Below, piece by piece: positions 23,301 to 34,128 of a stretch of DNA of 64,000 bases. The DNA is from Pythium myriotylum (Eukaryota; Oomycota; Peronosporomycetes; Pythiales; Pythiaceae). Both the position numbers and the translations under genes were made by a program. How positions within the stretch are numbered: the stretch's first letter is position 1; every line of letters begins with the position of its first letter. The notes beneath the pieces are model-generated. The model was not told where the DNA came from and searched no databases. It was given only the letters and a program-made list of their open reading frames with translations. Location: the NCBI GenBank assembly GCA_023091665.1, contig JALJCQ010000012.1, positions 4,092,001 through 4,156,000 on the forward strand, written 5' to 3'.

Positions 23301-24409
23301 TGAGTTGCACCGAGCTAGAAAGCGTTATCAGTGCTCGAAGTCGAATTCGGACAATTTTACTACGCAGTGACCGCAGCTTCCCAATGCCCGACGACTACAC
23401 ATCAGTTCTGAATCATGTTATTTCAATGCGTTCGGACGTGGTATTGCTTGACTCCAGTTTACGCGTTAACCGAATGATGGTGGATATATCCCAGTTGCTC
23501 GATTTGATAAGTTCGGCTACAGGTATTTCATCAGAAGCTTGCCGGAGAATATTACGCACGCTACACGAACTCGGCGAGGTGATGTGGTTGGACAACATCG
23601 ACGTTGATCAGTTCAAAAATCTTGTTGTACTTGACCCGCCCCTCTTAATCGACTTCGTTCGCCAACTTGTGAACCACAAGCATAGTTGTGAGGTAGTGTC
23701 CCACGTGCAACTACTTGCAAGTCCGTTTTGGAAGCATCTAGATGTTGACTTGCATATACTTGGCATGAAGAAGCTCATGCACGCATTTCAACTCGCGCAT
23801 CCGACAAACGGCGAACTACGTTGGGACTCGGATCTGTTGGTGCCGTCGCTATGGAAATCCAAGCACAGTGCGTCGTGGCTCTTCGCATACCAGGACCTTC
23901 ATCTGGACAACACCGAGTCGCAAACAGTGCATGAAGCCGTTCGAGTCTGTTGGCAGTACCAGTTTGCGAGAGTGTTCCCGACCGCCCTGTACGACCACTT
24001 AGTGGTCGCGAGCTACTCACCGCATCTTGGCCGCCTTGTCGGGCCTGATTGGATTCTGTACAGAGACAGTGAGAGGTGGGCATGCCGTATAATGGTAGCT
24101 CGTGATAGCGTTGATAAGCGTATGCTGCGGCTGGAAGCTGTTCTTCATGAGACAACTAACGAAGATCAGGCAATTGAGCTGTCGGATTCGTTCAAGTTGC
24201 TTTGCGGTGGTCTTTTGCTCGTCTTGTTCAAGTATCCAGGGCTTCCCGTGGCGGCCAGTGCACGATACGACAAGAACCAGTACAAGAGTCTTCAGGACAT
24301 GTTCGGGTTTCCACTGAGCAGGAGAGTGTCGAGATGGATGCCACCTCAGGATACGTGGGAGTGGTATGTGGCTTCGTACAAAGCGATGTATCATCAGTCT
24401 CAGCAATAA
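20320..24409 (+). pseudogene. ROCO pseudogene, Roc-COR / ANK / Roc-COR (copy 1)
   Basis: Exons 20320-22262 and 22325-24409 (62-nt intron). It starts MGNAQAA, fitting an N-myristoylation site. First Roc: GANNSGKTSF, WDFAGQDVYQP, ETKADK, then COR and one ankyrin unit (GWTVLHEACSRG... NVNARDE). Second Roc-COR: GAGSAGKTSL, WDFAGQSAYQ, ATKEDA and an intact COR to the end. Two lesions break it. One C is missing just after the first P-loop (ttctgaag at about 20500 against ttctgcaag in the sister copy), giving an immediate TGA. A TAG at 21135-21137 replaces the Trp codon found in the homologous minus-strand gene (HEWVSVSC). The second Roc-COR (22325-24409) is fully open and could still be made from a shorter message. 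Confidence 0.8.
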
Positions 24410-24554
24410 TGTCGATAGCGCATTATGTACGAGACTTCTTGGAAATGGGAGGTGGAAATCCCTGTGTGGGTTTGCTCGAGACTCCCTTTGCTGATGAAAT
24501 TGAGGTCTATTGGTTTACTTATCTAGAAACCTATAGCCGGCGAAGTGCCAAAGA
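24410..24554. other. Downstream flank shared with the second copy
   Basis: The first 85 or so bases after the stop match 47370-47457 and then diverge, marking the right edge of the duplicated block (about 24495 and 47457). No gene seen. Confidence 0.6.
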
Positions 24555-25078
24555 TTATGTGTTTTCTTCCCGCCAATGTGCGAGATCTCCAGGGAGTAGG
24601 GAGGCGATGCACGTGTGGTGCTGATTGTCGGTTGGGTGCCGTGCACTGCTGCTGGCGTTGTCGTCCATGGCGAGGTTCGCCGCTGCGTCCGCCATTTTAT
24701 TTGCTGCGCGGGGGTGATGCGACCAGTTGCGGACGCCGAGGGTGTCTGCAAGTCTTCTGGCTCGGGCGTATTTGCCTTGGAGCGTTACATTCAGCGGTGG
24801 TTTGTAGTGTTTCATCTGTTGAATGATGATCATGCTGTCACCGATGACGGAGAGGGGAGTCCAGTGATTCTCAGCGGCGGCGTGAAGGCACACCGTGAGG
24901 CCCTCGTATTCAGCCTGGTTGTTGGTAGTAGTAGGATCTGCGAAGGCCGATGCCGCCGAAAAGACGACTTCCGCGTTTGTCTTGTCCGTCGAAACTCGTA
25001 CTATGACAGCTCCGGAGCCGCCGGGTCCGGGGTTCCCCCGGGATCCGCCGTCAAAAAATAAGAGATACTGGGGATCGC
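24555..25078 (-). mobile_element. LINE 3' fragment with intact RNase H domain
   Basis: The minus strand reads FFDGGSRGNPGPGGSGAV (about 25064), then NNQAEYEG, GDSMIIIQQM and AANKMADAAANLAMD, an RNase H domain of the LINE family with its acidic residues kept. Upstream the similarity stops at about 25078, so this is a strongly 5'-truncated insertion. It lies at the 3' end of a broken ankyrin gene. Confidence 0.75.
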
Positions 25079-25140
25079 ATGACTAGCGAGTAGATTTCGG
25101 ATGGGTCAAAATCGGATGAGTATCGAGTAACATGATTAAC
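25078..25140. repeat. MULE terminal-repeat-like scrap
   Basis: gactagcgagtagatttc and ggatgagtatcgagta resemble the terminal inverted repeats of the MULE at 29497-32519 (for example ctactcgctagtcatccg on the opposite strand). It may be a solo end left by an old insertion next to the LINE fragment. Confidence 0.45.
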
Positions 25141-25144
25141 AACA

Positions 25145-25518
25145 TCAGCGTGTCCGTTTATAGACGCCCAGTGAATCGCCGTATATCCCTCCTACCCCGT
25201 CGATGCCGTTTGTTAGAGGGTTGTTTTCATAATCAAACAGCGAGGAGAATTGTGTTCATACCTGGTAGTCATGCACATCCCAAGAGCATGGCTTGGCAAT
25301 GAGCAGTTTCACGACTTCAGAATGGCCATAGCACGATGCCCAATGCAGTGCAGTATATCCATTCTGCGGTCGCTGTCAGCTCTCTGATAACCTTTTTCCT
25401 CGAGGGAGCATCCTTACCATACTCCGCACATCGGGTTCTCCGCCGTTTCCCAAATAACTTCTCACCCTTCCACATCTCCATCTTTGCTCGCCGTCCAAAA
25501 CAATTGTATCGAATCCAT
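25145..25518 (-). pseudogene. Ankyrin-gene 5' fragment, truncated and frameshifted
   Basis: A capping-type first exon (25418-25518) starts MDSIQLFWTASKDGDVE, resembling REAFLNASERGNAEIV of the array gene. It is 101 nt long and needs one extra base to keep frame through VRSYLGNGG to the donor gtaagg. A 102-nt ankyrin exon follows (25262-25363, NGYTALHWASCYGHSEVV), then the start of a further one (from 25191, EGYTAIHWASINGHADVV) that runs into transposon-derived sequence. No Roc-COR part follows. It overlaps the last exon of the small ankyrin gene upstream, so the two may be one decayed locus. Confidence 0.55.
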
Positions 25519-26135
25519 TGTCTGGCTCTGATCCATTTCGCGACCATCACCGAGCAACCGCAAGATAGCTTGGTGCTCGTACTTTATGGCAATCTCGGTT
25601 GCCGTCTCTCCATCCTACGGTCCCAACAGCCATACAGACGTTCACCACTCCCAAACAGCAACCTTCAGACCTCTTGACCAATCCCAAACCTTCGTGGGCA
25701 ATGTCGTGTCCGCCCCTGCAGTCACCAGCAGCCTTACAATGTCTTCATGGCCGCCGTGGCACGCCACATGCAGTGCTGTCCATCCGTCCTACGTCACTTC
25801 TTTCCTCAGTCTTCTTTTCTCAGTTCCTCGCATCCATCGCTACTCGCTCACGTTCGCTTGGAGATCCACGTTCGCTTTCTTTTGGATCAGACGCGTGGCC
25901 ATTATGACGTGGCCCTGCGCCGCCGCATGGTGGAGAGCTGTCCATCCGCTCTCCGCGATCCCACGCGTCAGTCGCGTCCTGGGAGAGACCGTGACGAACG
26001 CACCTCTGCATGGCGAGCGTCCACCTCGACGTCCTCACGCGCCAAGATACTCGACACGCGCGCGTCGTCGCCTCGCTTGCTAGCGCGCAGCAGCGCATCG
26101 CCCGACGTGCGGCGGCGTCGTAGCCACGGGGCCAT
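25462..26135 (-). CDS. Small ankyrin-repeat protein
   Basis: Inferred four-exon gene: 26004-26135, 25852-25950, 25690-25788, 25462-25614, all introns phase 0, 160 residues. It has a capping exon (MAPWL..., then ALLRASKRGDDARVSSIL), two 33-residue ankyrin exons (GWTALHHAAAQGHVIM and DGWTALHVACHGGHEDIV) and a last ankyrin-like exon (DGETATEIAIKYEHQAIL) ending in TGA. The 99-nt, phase-0, one-repeat-per-exon organisation matches the array genes, but the repeats are diverged rather than cloned. The last exon could instead be part of a larger broken gene, so the end is uncertain. Confidence 0.5.
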
Positions 26136-26545
26136 GGAGCGTCGTACTCTCTCGTTCTTTTTTCTTTGGCGTGAGCTCTCATCCGTACTCAAGTTCAAGA
26201 AGAAGAAGAAAAACGTACTTATCAGTAGACTAGAGAGCATCACCGCTGCGCTGGGCTGCTAACTGGTCGAAGCCCCATTGCCCACTTCTGCATATTGTCC
26301 AATGGGAACGTCGTACGTTGAATTCTGTTTATACCGGTAACAAAAAATTCGTAAAATCTCATTTATGTGCAACAAAATTTAATTCTCAGGAATTTACTGG
26401 ATCTGGACCCCCCAGAAGTATGGGCTCACTGGACAGGTGTCCAGAGTTTTCTGGAAATGCCAGATTGGCCAGCATACAATTTCCTATATAGAGATGCGTC
26501 CCTTCGGAGATTGGCGTTCTTTTACTGGATTGAGCCCAGTGCAAG
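26136..26545. other. Intergenic; nothing recognised
   Basis: AT-rich in the middle. Possible left flank of the Crypton element, but no terminal repeat or target-site duplication could be defined. Confidence 0.4.
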
Positions 26546-28208
26546 ATGACGCCGGCGTCGCTGACACAGCTCGAGTCCGAGGCGGATGCCATCGCTACGG
26601 AGCGCCTTTCGTTGCGGTCTCGTGACGCGTACCGTAGCTCTAATGTCCGCTTTTTGCAATGGCTCTGTGTCTGGAAACCTCAGCTTGTCCAAGACCCGTT
26701 CCGTGAACGCCTGGTGCTGGACAGCGACGGTGTTCCAACGGCAAGTTCAGTGCAAGCAGCGATGGCTGTGCGAGGCCAGCAGCCAATTCACTTTGATCAG
26801 ATCACGGCGCAAGATTTCATGGCGTGGATATTGTCGATGAAGCATCCTGATGGCACGTATTTCAAGTTTGCAAGCTACAGTACTCATCGCTCTGCTTTTG
26901 TGTCTCTGTTCCGCCACAACGACGCCCCAACGCCAACGACTCTGAAGGAAGGGCTCTCGAGCCGTTTCGGCGGTTTGAAAAAGCGCATAGCGAGGCAAAT
27001 TGGTGCTGGGCAGGGCGGGATCAAGGAATGCAAAGATCCGATGCCATTCAGTCTGTACAAACGGCTCTCGGAGGAGATGCTACGAGGGACGATGCGGGAT
27101 TTGGTGTTTGGAAGGACGTTTATGGTGTTGTCATGGAATCTGATGTCGCGAGCGGCGAACACGGTCTCGGTATGCTACAATCACCTCGAGTGGGGAGAGG
27201 ACGCGCTGCGAGTGTACTTTGCGCACATGAAAAAACGACCAAGGTGGATCTAGATCGCGGGACCCGCGACACGTGTATGCCAACCCAGTATCCCCAGAGA
27301 TCTGTCCGATTTTGGCTCTCGGTGAGTGCATTGAAGCTCTCAATCGTTGTGCCGTCACTGACATTAAATTTTGGACAGGTATTTTTTGGGCAACCTACGG
27401 TCTCGACCCTCAGGAAGGGAAATTGTTCCCGGGCGCGAACCAATATGACCGATTTCGAAAGATCCTGGGGAGATTTTTGGTTGGCCCTGCGGTTGTGGAG
27501 GAGCTCAGGCATCGAGGGATCGACGCGTCCGACATTGGAACCCATTCGATAAGAAAAGGTGCGGCGACTTACTGTTCGTCTGGCTCCACGGCCTGTCCGT
27601 CCGCAATCGCTGTGCATTTGAGAGCCGGGTGGGCGATGGGCGGCGTCCAAGACCGCTACCTTCGCCACGATGGCGCCGGCTACATGCATGTCGGGAGAAC
27701 CGTCTGCGGTTTGCCTGCCGACGACGCCAGCTTCGCCGCTCTACCACCGCTGTTTGCCAGGGAATCCGCCGCGATCAGAGCAGCAAAACAAATTTGCTTC
27801 CCAGGATTGCCTCCAAATCTGAGCGGGGTCGGTGCATTTGCTCTTGCCTCTCTGGTGCACCATCTACCATACCTACGGCGCGAGCTCCCGAGAGACCATC
27901 CACTTTTTGGTTGCTCGCTGTTTGCCAACGACCAATTAATCGAAGATCTCGTCGCCGAATCGATCGACCCAGCCCAGGCGAGCATCACGCCCACCGGCAT
28001 CCCACCGCACGTTATGCTGCTTAGCAAGATCCACCATTTGGAAGAAAGTCAAGCCGGTCTCGCCGACCGAGTTGTGGCAGGAGTGGCCCGCGTCCTGGAG
28101 GAGCGAGCTGTCGAGAGCGGAGTCCCGACGTGTGATCGCCTCGCGGACCGAGTCATCGAGTGGCTCGAGACGGGGGGCTATGCCATTCATTTACGCGCAG
28201 CAAAATGA
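26546..28208 (+). pseudogene. Crypton-like tyrosine recombinase, one frameshift
   Basis: Two overlapping parts of one protein of about 550 residues. The first (from 26546) has an N-terminal core-binding region (SRDAYRSSNVRFLQWL) and the first catalytic arginine in LMSRAANT. It is thrown out of frame in an A6 run at about 27231-27236; with one A fewer the frame would continue KNDQGGSRSRDPRHVYANP into the second part (27273-28208). The second part has the H-x-x-R motif HSIRKGA and the tyrosine nucleophile in VQDRYLRH. Cryptons are DNA transposons that use such an enzyme and lack RT. The first start context is plausible but unproven. The frameshift may be a real lesion or a homopolymer sequencing error. 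Confidence 0.75.
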
Positions 28209-28513
28209 TCCATTTTCCTTTTTCCGTTCTACGCGGTGGGTGGTGACGTTGTAGCGAGTTCCCACGCGCGAGGCGGCGTGTACGGCAGTCGTAACCCGAA
28301 GATGGCGTGGTGGCGTGGTGGCGGGAAGGGGCTATACTGTAAGTTGGCAAACACGTGAACTTTCATTCCAATTCCATAGAGACATACTACAATCTGACTT
28401 GACATTCCATCTACGCGCGACCACAGCCGCCACTTTGTTCCACATACAAACACTCCAGTGGTCAAACGCCGCACTCTACGGCGGACTCACCGGATAGATC
28501 CGCACACTCAGCT
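28209..28513. other. Intergenic; nothing recognised
   Basis: No ORF or repeat that I can support between the recombinase stop and the 3' end of the mucin-like pseudogene. Confidence 0.4.
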
Positions 28514-29496
28514 CTACCCACGGAGCGAGCGCGGCACACCCTTGCTCGGGCGCGGCGTCTTCGGAGCGCCAGGCGTCGTCGACGTTGACGTGGAGCTCGT
28601 GCCTGGCGTGATCGAGATCGTGGTCGAGCTTGTGCCGGGCGTCGTGTTCACAGACGTCGAGCTGGTTCCTGACGTCGTGTCCACAGACGTAGAACTCGTA
28701 CCAGGGGTCGTACTGGTCGTCGTGGAGCTCGTGCCGGGCATCGTCGACGTTGTAGTGCTACTCGTGCCCGGAGTCGTCGATGTCGTCGTCGTTGAAGGCT
28801 CGGTCGGTGTGGTGGTGGTCGTCGTCGTCGTCGTGGTGGTCATGCCAGGAGTGGTTGATGTCGTTGTTGAAGGCTCGGTCGGTGTGGTGGTGGTCGTCGT
28901 CATCGTCGTCGACGACACCGTCACCGGGCCAGGACCACTCATCGTGTTGTCCACTTTCACCGACGGCGAGCCCACTTCGTTCTTCACGTCCACGCTCGGT
29001 GAGCTCACCTTGTTGTCCACGTTGATGGACGGCGGCGACATCTCGTTCTTGACGTTGACGGACGGAGGACTCACGTTGTTGTTCACGCTGAGGGTGAGCC
29101 CATGTTGTTGTTGGCATTGACGCTAGGCGGGGAGACGATGTTATTCACGTTGACAGAGGGCGGCCCCATGTTGTTATTGACATTCACGTTGGGAGGCGAG
29201 ACGTTGTTGTTCACGTTCACGCTCGGTGGGTTCACCTGGTTGTTCACGTTCACGCTCGGTGGGTTCACCTGGTTGTTCACGTTAATGCTGGGCGACGTCA
29301 CGGCGTTGTTCACGTTCACGCTTGGCGGGTTCAGCTGGTTGTTCATACTGACCGACGGCGACGTGACCTGGTTGTTCACGCTGACACCTGGCGGCGACAT
29401 GACGTTGTTAAAGTTGATGGACGACGGGTTTATGTTGACATTGAACGACGGCATGCTGATGCTCAGTGCCGAGACCGTGCCGGTGAGCGGGGGCGC

Positions 29497-32400
29497 ATGA
29501 CCTCTGAGTAAGAAAAGGTTGCCTTTCGAGTCCACGCTCTGAGCGGATGACAATCGAGTAGATTTCAAAACTGGATGACTCATCGAGTAAGGGATTGCAA
29601 ATCGAGTACTATGGAATGAATATCGAGTACCAATGTGGCAATCTAGTTGGAGCCCATAATGTCCGTGCCGAGAGAGTAGCTGTAGGAGAGAGCATTGGCC
29701 AGTGACTCCACGTCGTACAAATCATCTTTGCGACCATTGTCGAAGACAACACGCCACTTGTATCGCCCCCCATTTTCAATCCACGCAGTCACGACACCTC
29801 GAGCGTGCTCTTCAATTGTCTTACCGCGCACTGTTCGCTTCATCTTCTTCATCACTCGCCAGTGCATTGGGCGGGCAGGGAATTCAGACAGTAGACGGCA
29901 TAGATTTGCAGGCTCGAAGAAACGAGCGTCGCTGCGACTGACGTGCTCACGGGTGAGTGGGCCACGAGACTTGATTTGCCCGCCGGCTTGGCGACGGATC
30001 GGCAATGCCGTCACCAAGTCGTCGACACTGATGACTCCAAGCAGGGACATCGTTGCGACCACATGCTCGCACACCCAGCCAGTGTGTCGAAAGCCGACAC
30101 AATCACATCGGAACGATCGACGAACCTCGCGGACCTGCGCAAGTAGCATCTACGTTAGCATAGCCTCCTCATCCGAATAGTGTGATTGCACTCGCCATTT
30201 CCAAATCCCACGTGGCGACCATTTCAAAAGCAGGCACGTCGGTCGAGAGAATCAAAACTTGGTTGAGCGACTGATAGAGAAGCTCGGCATCGGTCATTGG
30301 CTTGTTCGAGACAAGTGAACCTGACAACGACTTCACATATATGTACACAGTGTTGTGAGCACACAGCCGTCCAGCCACTCACGTAGCATGTACCGGTTGA
30401 CCCTTGTCAGCGTGACATCGAGACCCTTGTGTGGGTTGGACACTCCAGTCACGAAACGATGGGCGTTGAACACGATGGAAGCGACGTTGCTGGACGACGC
30501 ACGCTTCATCTTCATGTAGTTGCACTTGTCACTCAAGAGCGCTCGAGCGCGAACAACCGATTCAGCAGGCAGGGGGCCTACGGAAATTCCATGCCATAAT
30601 TAATAAACAAACCACACAACCCACAGCCAGTAAATCACAATACCTTCACAGAAGTGTCCGACAAAGCCGGTGACAGGGGACTGGCCGGCGGCAAACAAGA
30701 TGCCCGGGAGTGAATCGTTAAAAACAGTCGCGGTGTTCGCACGAAGCGCATGCACACAAACTTTCTTGATGACACGATGGAATGCCTCGAGTGCATTCTG
30801 CGACGGCATCACGCCTGCAACCTCACCACTTGCCGCCGCGTGCCAACCGGACCAGGGCACCGCCAAGTAAGTGTTTTCGAACCATGTAGCGTAGTCTTCC
30901 TCTCCAATCGAACGCCAATAAGCTGTCGCTAGCTTCGCCAACGCAAGGAACTGGCCTTGGCTTCGTGCGTGGTGGAGGCACTCAATATGCGGGTGCTCAA
31001 CGTCCTCATGAAGCGACTTAGTCTTGGCCCGCTGTGCACGCTCTTTGGCCTTTCTAGCGAGGTGCGGCCAGCACGTCAGCAATCCCACAGCGGGCCACTC
31101 AGCTTGAAACGCGTTGGCGATGCAGGTTGCGTGATCTAGGCTGCCGAGTGAACTGTCGACATCCACATCAAAAAACTCCCTCGCAAAGCGACGGGTTGTT
31201 TTAAACAGTGCATGATATGCCATGGTATGTTCAGTTCGAACGAACATGAATGACCATGGCACATAATGCTTTGAGAACCCACCTCGTACGTACCGTGTAC
31301 AATACGTACCAAAGTTTACCAACGTCCAACCCCCAAAATGCAACTTGTAGGTGCCATCGGCAACACCAAGCACAGCACCTTCTTGACTGATGACGGATCG
31401 TTGAACGTTGGTAAACAAAGCTCGACTTGAGAAAACGAAACCGAAAGACTTGACAGCCTTGCCGTCAACTTCAGCGTCGTGCTCAAAGACGTTGAAGATG
31501 ATGAGATCGTTCAACTTGTCGTTGATGTCACTAGTGAATCCGTGTGACCAAAAAAGGATTCTTTGGTCGTGCACATTTTCTCGCTAGCCCACTCGAGTAG
31601 AGCAGCAGGGTTTTTAATTTCCCATCCACCTGGAAGCATGCACACTGTGTTATTAACCGAATTCATTTGAGGATAAACTAAGAGTACATACCTTCCATGC
31701 GCTTGCGCAAATAAGCCTTCCGATTCTTCAGCTGATTTATAGTAGGCAGCAGTGCCATCATGGCAGCGTTGTCTTTGTAGATACGATTCAACTCAAGCAG
31801 GCACTTCCGTGGCCCCGCACCACCACTGAGGATTGAATCGACTTCACGCTTGAGAGCATGAGGCACACCAAAGCGGTCTTCCACGTCTTCAATGCCGTGA
31901 ACCCCACTCTCTTCGAGTGTGAACGATGCGCCATCATTCTCGCACACTCGCATGAGCTTTAGGCAGTCAACATGGGCATTGCAGCTGTACACAGAGGTCG
32001 CACCCTTTGTACCGTAATTATACAGAAAGGAATACGAACCACCTGCGACAAGCTCCAGTGCAGCAAGAGCGTCGACCTTGGACGTGTGCACGGACACGTG
32101 GTCGTACCGACGTGCTGAGGATAGCTCGTCGTCGCGAACATCAGGGGTGTCTTCGATCGGGACAAGATCGTCCATGGCGTTGATTGCAAGTTTTACAGTG
32201 ATCATTCACGACCTGGTGACCCAAAGTCTAGTGGGTGGGACCATCGAGCCGTGGACACTTGAGCACCTGTCTGCCATTCATTCTGATTAAATCAATACAT
32301 ATTGATTTTATATGGTGATTAAATCAATACGTATTGGATTTTGAAGGTATATTATCATTGTTGAGAAATTGTATTAAACAACATGTATTAAACACTTGAA

Positions 32401-32519
32401 AGTCAGCCCCGAATTTGCGAGTGAGTGAAAAAGTCATCCGGTTTTGGAAATCTACTCGCTAGTCATCCGCTCAGAGCGTGGACTCGATAGTCATCCATTT
32501 TGAACTCGATAGTCATCCG
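29497..32519 (-). mobile_element. Mutator-like element (MULE) with long terminal inverted repeats
   Basis: Ends pair as an inverted repeat: left about 29497-29590 and right about 32425-32519. They share ctactcg...gtcatccgctcagagcg and ggactcga with few mismatches over roughly 95 bp, built of repeated GACTATCGAGT-like words. Between them lies a multi-exon transposase gene. The element sits in the mucin-like gene. A clean 9-bp target duplication was not found; both junctions are rich in ggtgagc and Gs or Cs. Confidence 0.75.
29643..32205 (-). pseudogene. MULE transposase with SWIM zinc finger
   Basis: Pieces in order: 31678-32205 N-terminal region with a Cys/His segment (YSCNAHVDCLKL); a 60-nt-like intron (gtatgt ... 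ttccag); 30600-31574 transposase core with VADGTYKLHF (first Asp), SLDHATCIANAFQAEWP (second Asp) and NALEAFHRVIK (Glu); short exons near 30380-30536 and 30169-30340; and 29643-30149 with a SWIM finger (CDC...CEH). The introns look genuine, with gt and ag ends. Around 31560-31580 the frame before VHDQRILFW does not join cleanly, so this copy probably carries a frameshift. Confidence 0.65.
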
Positions 32520-32676
32520 CACCCCCGGTGAGCCCCTGGGGCATGGCCTTCTTTTTCGCAAAGTGGTTCACGAGCATGGGTCCACCCAGCATGCCGAAGG
32601 TCTATCTCTCGGCGGCGACGTGGCTCGAGAGCACGGCAGTCGAGGCGACCGCGAGGATGAGAAAGAGCTTGACCAT

Positions 32677-32935
32677 GGCTGCAGAGGCGGAGGCGGTGGC
32701 GGAGTGGCTTGTGGGGGCGAAGCGGATCGCGGAATGAGGAGGTAGGTGTCCACGGCCTTCAGACTGCAAAGGATGTGGCACGGCGCGCGGGGGCGTGACG
32801 GTCACCTATCTCTCCTACCGGCGGACGAAACGACGTACGTACTCAGACTTCAGATCACAGAGAGACATTTGACTCTCGTTCGACGAGTTCAACTCGTTTG
32901 GTTTCAGCGTCGTCGACGAGTCTGGCTTGATCGGA
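32677..32935. promoter_or_regulatory. Upstream region of the mucin-like pseudogene
   Basis: Short gap between the signal-peptide start and the Helitron scrap; it would hold the promoter of the minus-strand gene. No motif recognised. Confidence 0.35.
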
Positions 32936-33277
32936 TTAAGCTAGCTGAGCACGAGTCATCGGTGCAGACAAGAACATGTTCATTCTGGAACGAACACGAA
33001 CTAAAGCAACGTATGCCATCGCTCTCGACTTTAAGCAGCTGTGATTGAAGACGACAGTATCACAGGTCTGGCCTTGGATTTTGTGTATAGTGACTGCAAA
33101 TCCAAGTCGAATCGGCAGGGCAGTTCTCGTCAGTCTGAACTGACCATCTCGTTTGGAGTTCAATGCACCCGTCCTACTCGTAACTGGAATGACTCCACGA
33201 ACGTGATGGACAAAGGAAGGTCCCTTGTAGTCTGGAACTTGGACTAGACTGCGTAAAGGGCGGTAGTTTTTGAACAC
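32936..33277 (-). pseudogene. Helitron / PIF1-like helicase C-terminal fragment
   Basis: The minus strand encodes LPIRLGFAVTIHKIQGQT and AYVALVRVRSRMNMFL, matching SF1 helicase motifs V and VI of PIF1-type proteins (usually HKSQGQT and VALSR). About 114 residues remain. In genomes of this type such scraps usually come from Helitron RepHel proteins. No Rep domain is present nearby. Confidence 0.65.
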
Positions 33278-34128
33278 AGCGTAGATCTGAGCAGCGGTAT
33301 TTCGTAGGCTAGGGAAGGTATCTCATCTATTCAACACGATTATTTTCGACATGATGAAGCTGCAAGAATATGAGCATTTTGGTCAAAGGAGGGACAAAGT
33401 GAGTTGTATTCTAGACGTTCAACAGCGAGGGAAGCCTCAACGTATACAAATTGTAACCTGGTTACATCCCTCCACTTGACGGACACAAACAGGTGCAAAT
33501 CCACAGTTGTTCTTCAGGTCCGATGAATCATCCTTCCCGGAAGAACAATCGTTTTTTTTTTTATTTCCAGGAGTTAGATTGTCAGTACAGCTGAGGGGAG
33601 GAAGAACAATCGTACCTATCGAAAAAATCTTGCACAAACTATTAGACGTCTCCCTCTTTTTGACTCTATCACTGTACTCCACCGTGATCTGACAAAAATG
33701 TTTCAAGAAATTACCAAAAGCTCTCATGTCTCCCGGATCGCAGGAACGTAACTTGCTTCTGACCCCTGTCGCTTTGACATCTGTCTCTTTTCTTCGAGAC
33801 ACTTTTGGTAAGGTTCGATGCGCACCTTCAATAGGGTCCTTAAAACCGGTGAGTTTGCTGAGGAACAACCCACGGTTACTCGTGGTTACACGCCGGTTTG
33901 ATTATAAAGGAGCTTCGCCCAGTAATAAAGTGGGTCCACGACTCAGCCCAAAACTCGGAGCAATGCGTCGCAAGTCTCCACTTCAGAACTCTAGTCCATT
34001 GAGGCGTCGTCGCAGTTTCAAAGCCGAGAAACTGCAATTGCTCGCTGCGAACAACTTCTCAATCGTGGTCCTCTCAGGTTCGAGTGGCTTGAGATATCAA
34101 TGACAGTGGTCAACATTGCGTTTATTAC
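33278..34128. other. Unassigned sequence between Helitron scrap and ROCO gene
   Basis: Overlapping ORFs on both strands (33437-33868 minus, 33726-34103 plus) have no recognisable domain and are not called. An imperfect inverted repeat, aaaccgg at 33842 and ccggttt at 33892, encloses a 50-bp segment that could be the scar of a small element. Confidence 0.35.

Larger units (their letters stand above)
28514..32676 (-). pseudogene. Secreted mucin-like repeat protein, split by a MULE
   Basis: The 5' part starts at 32676 with a signal peptide (MVKLFLILAVASTAVLSS). An in-frame TAG at 32602-32604 follows (AER stop TFGMLGG), then MLVNHFAKKKAMPQGLTGGA up to the MULE. Beyond the MULE it resumes at about 29496 with PPLTGTVSALSI and a minisatellite of 11-residue units of the form NVNNxVxPPSV (33 bp). 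A frameshift near 29085 (GSPSA stop) leads into a second open part with the same motif and then Thr/Ser-rich units such as TTSTTPGTSS, ending KGVPRSLRG. Such Ser/Thr-rich repeats suit a glycosylated secreted or wall protein; I do not recognise a family. Three lesions (stop, insertion, frameshift) make it a pseudogene. Confidence 0.65.

Noticed and set aside
27225..27245. Programmed frameshifting at A6 in the recombinase
   Set aside because: Restoring the frame needs skipping one base forward (+1), not the -1 slip typical of A AAA AAC sites, so a simple indel or read error is likelier.
33437..34103. 143- and 125-codon overlapping ORFs on opposite strands
   Set aside because: Neither has a recognisable domain, and they are next to repeat scraps; not enough support.
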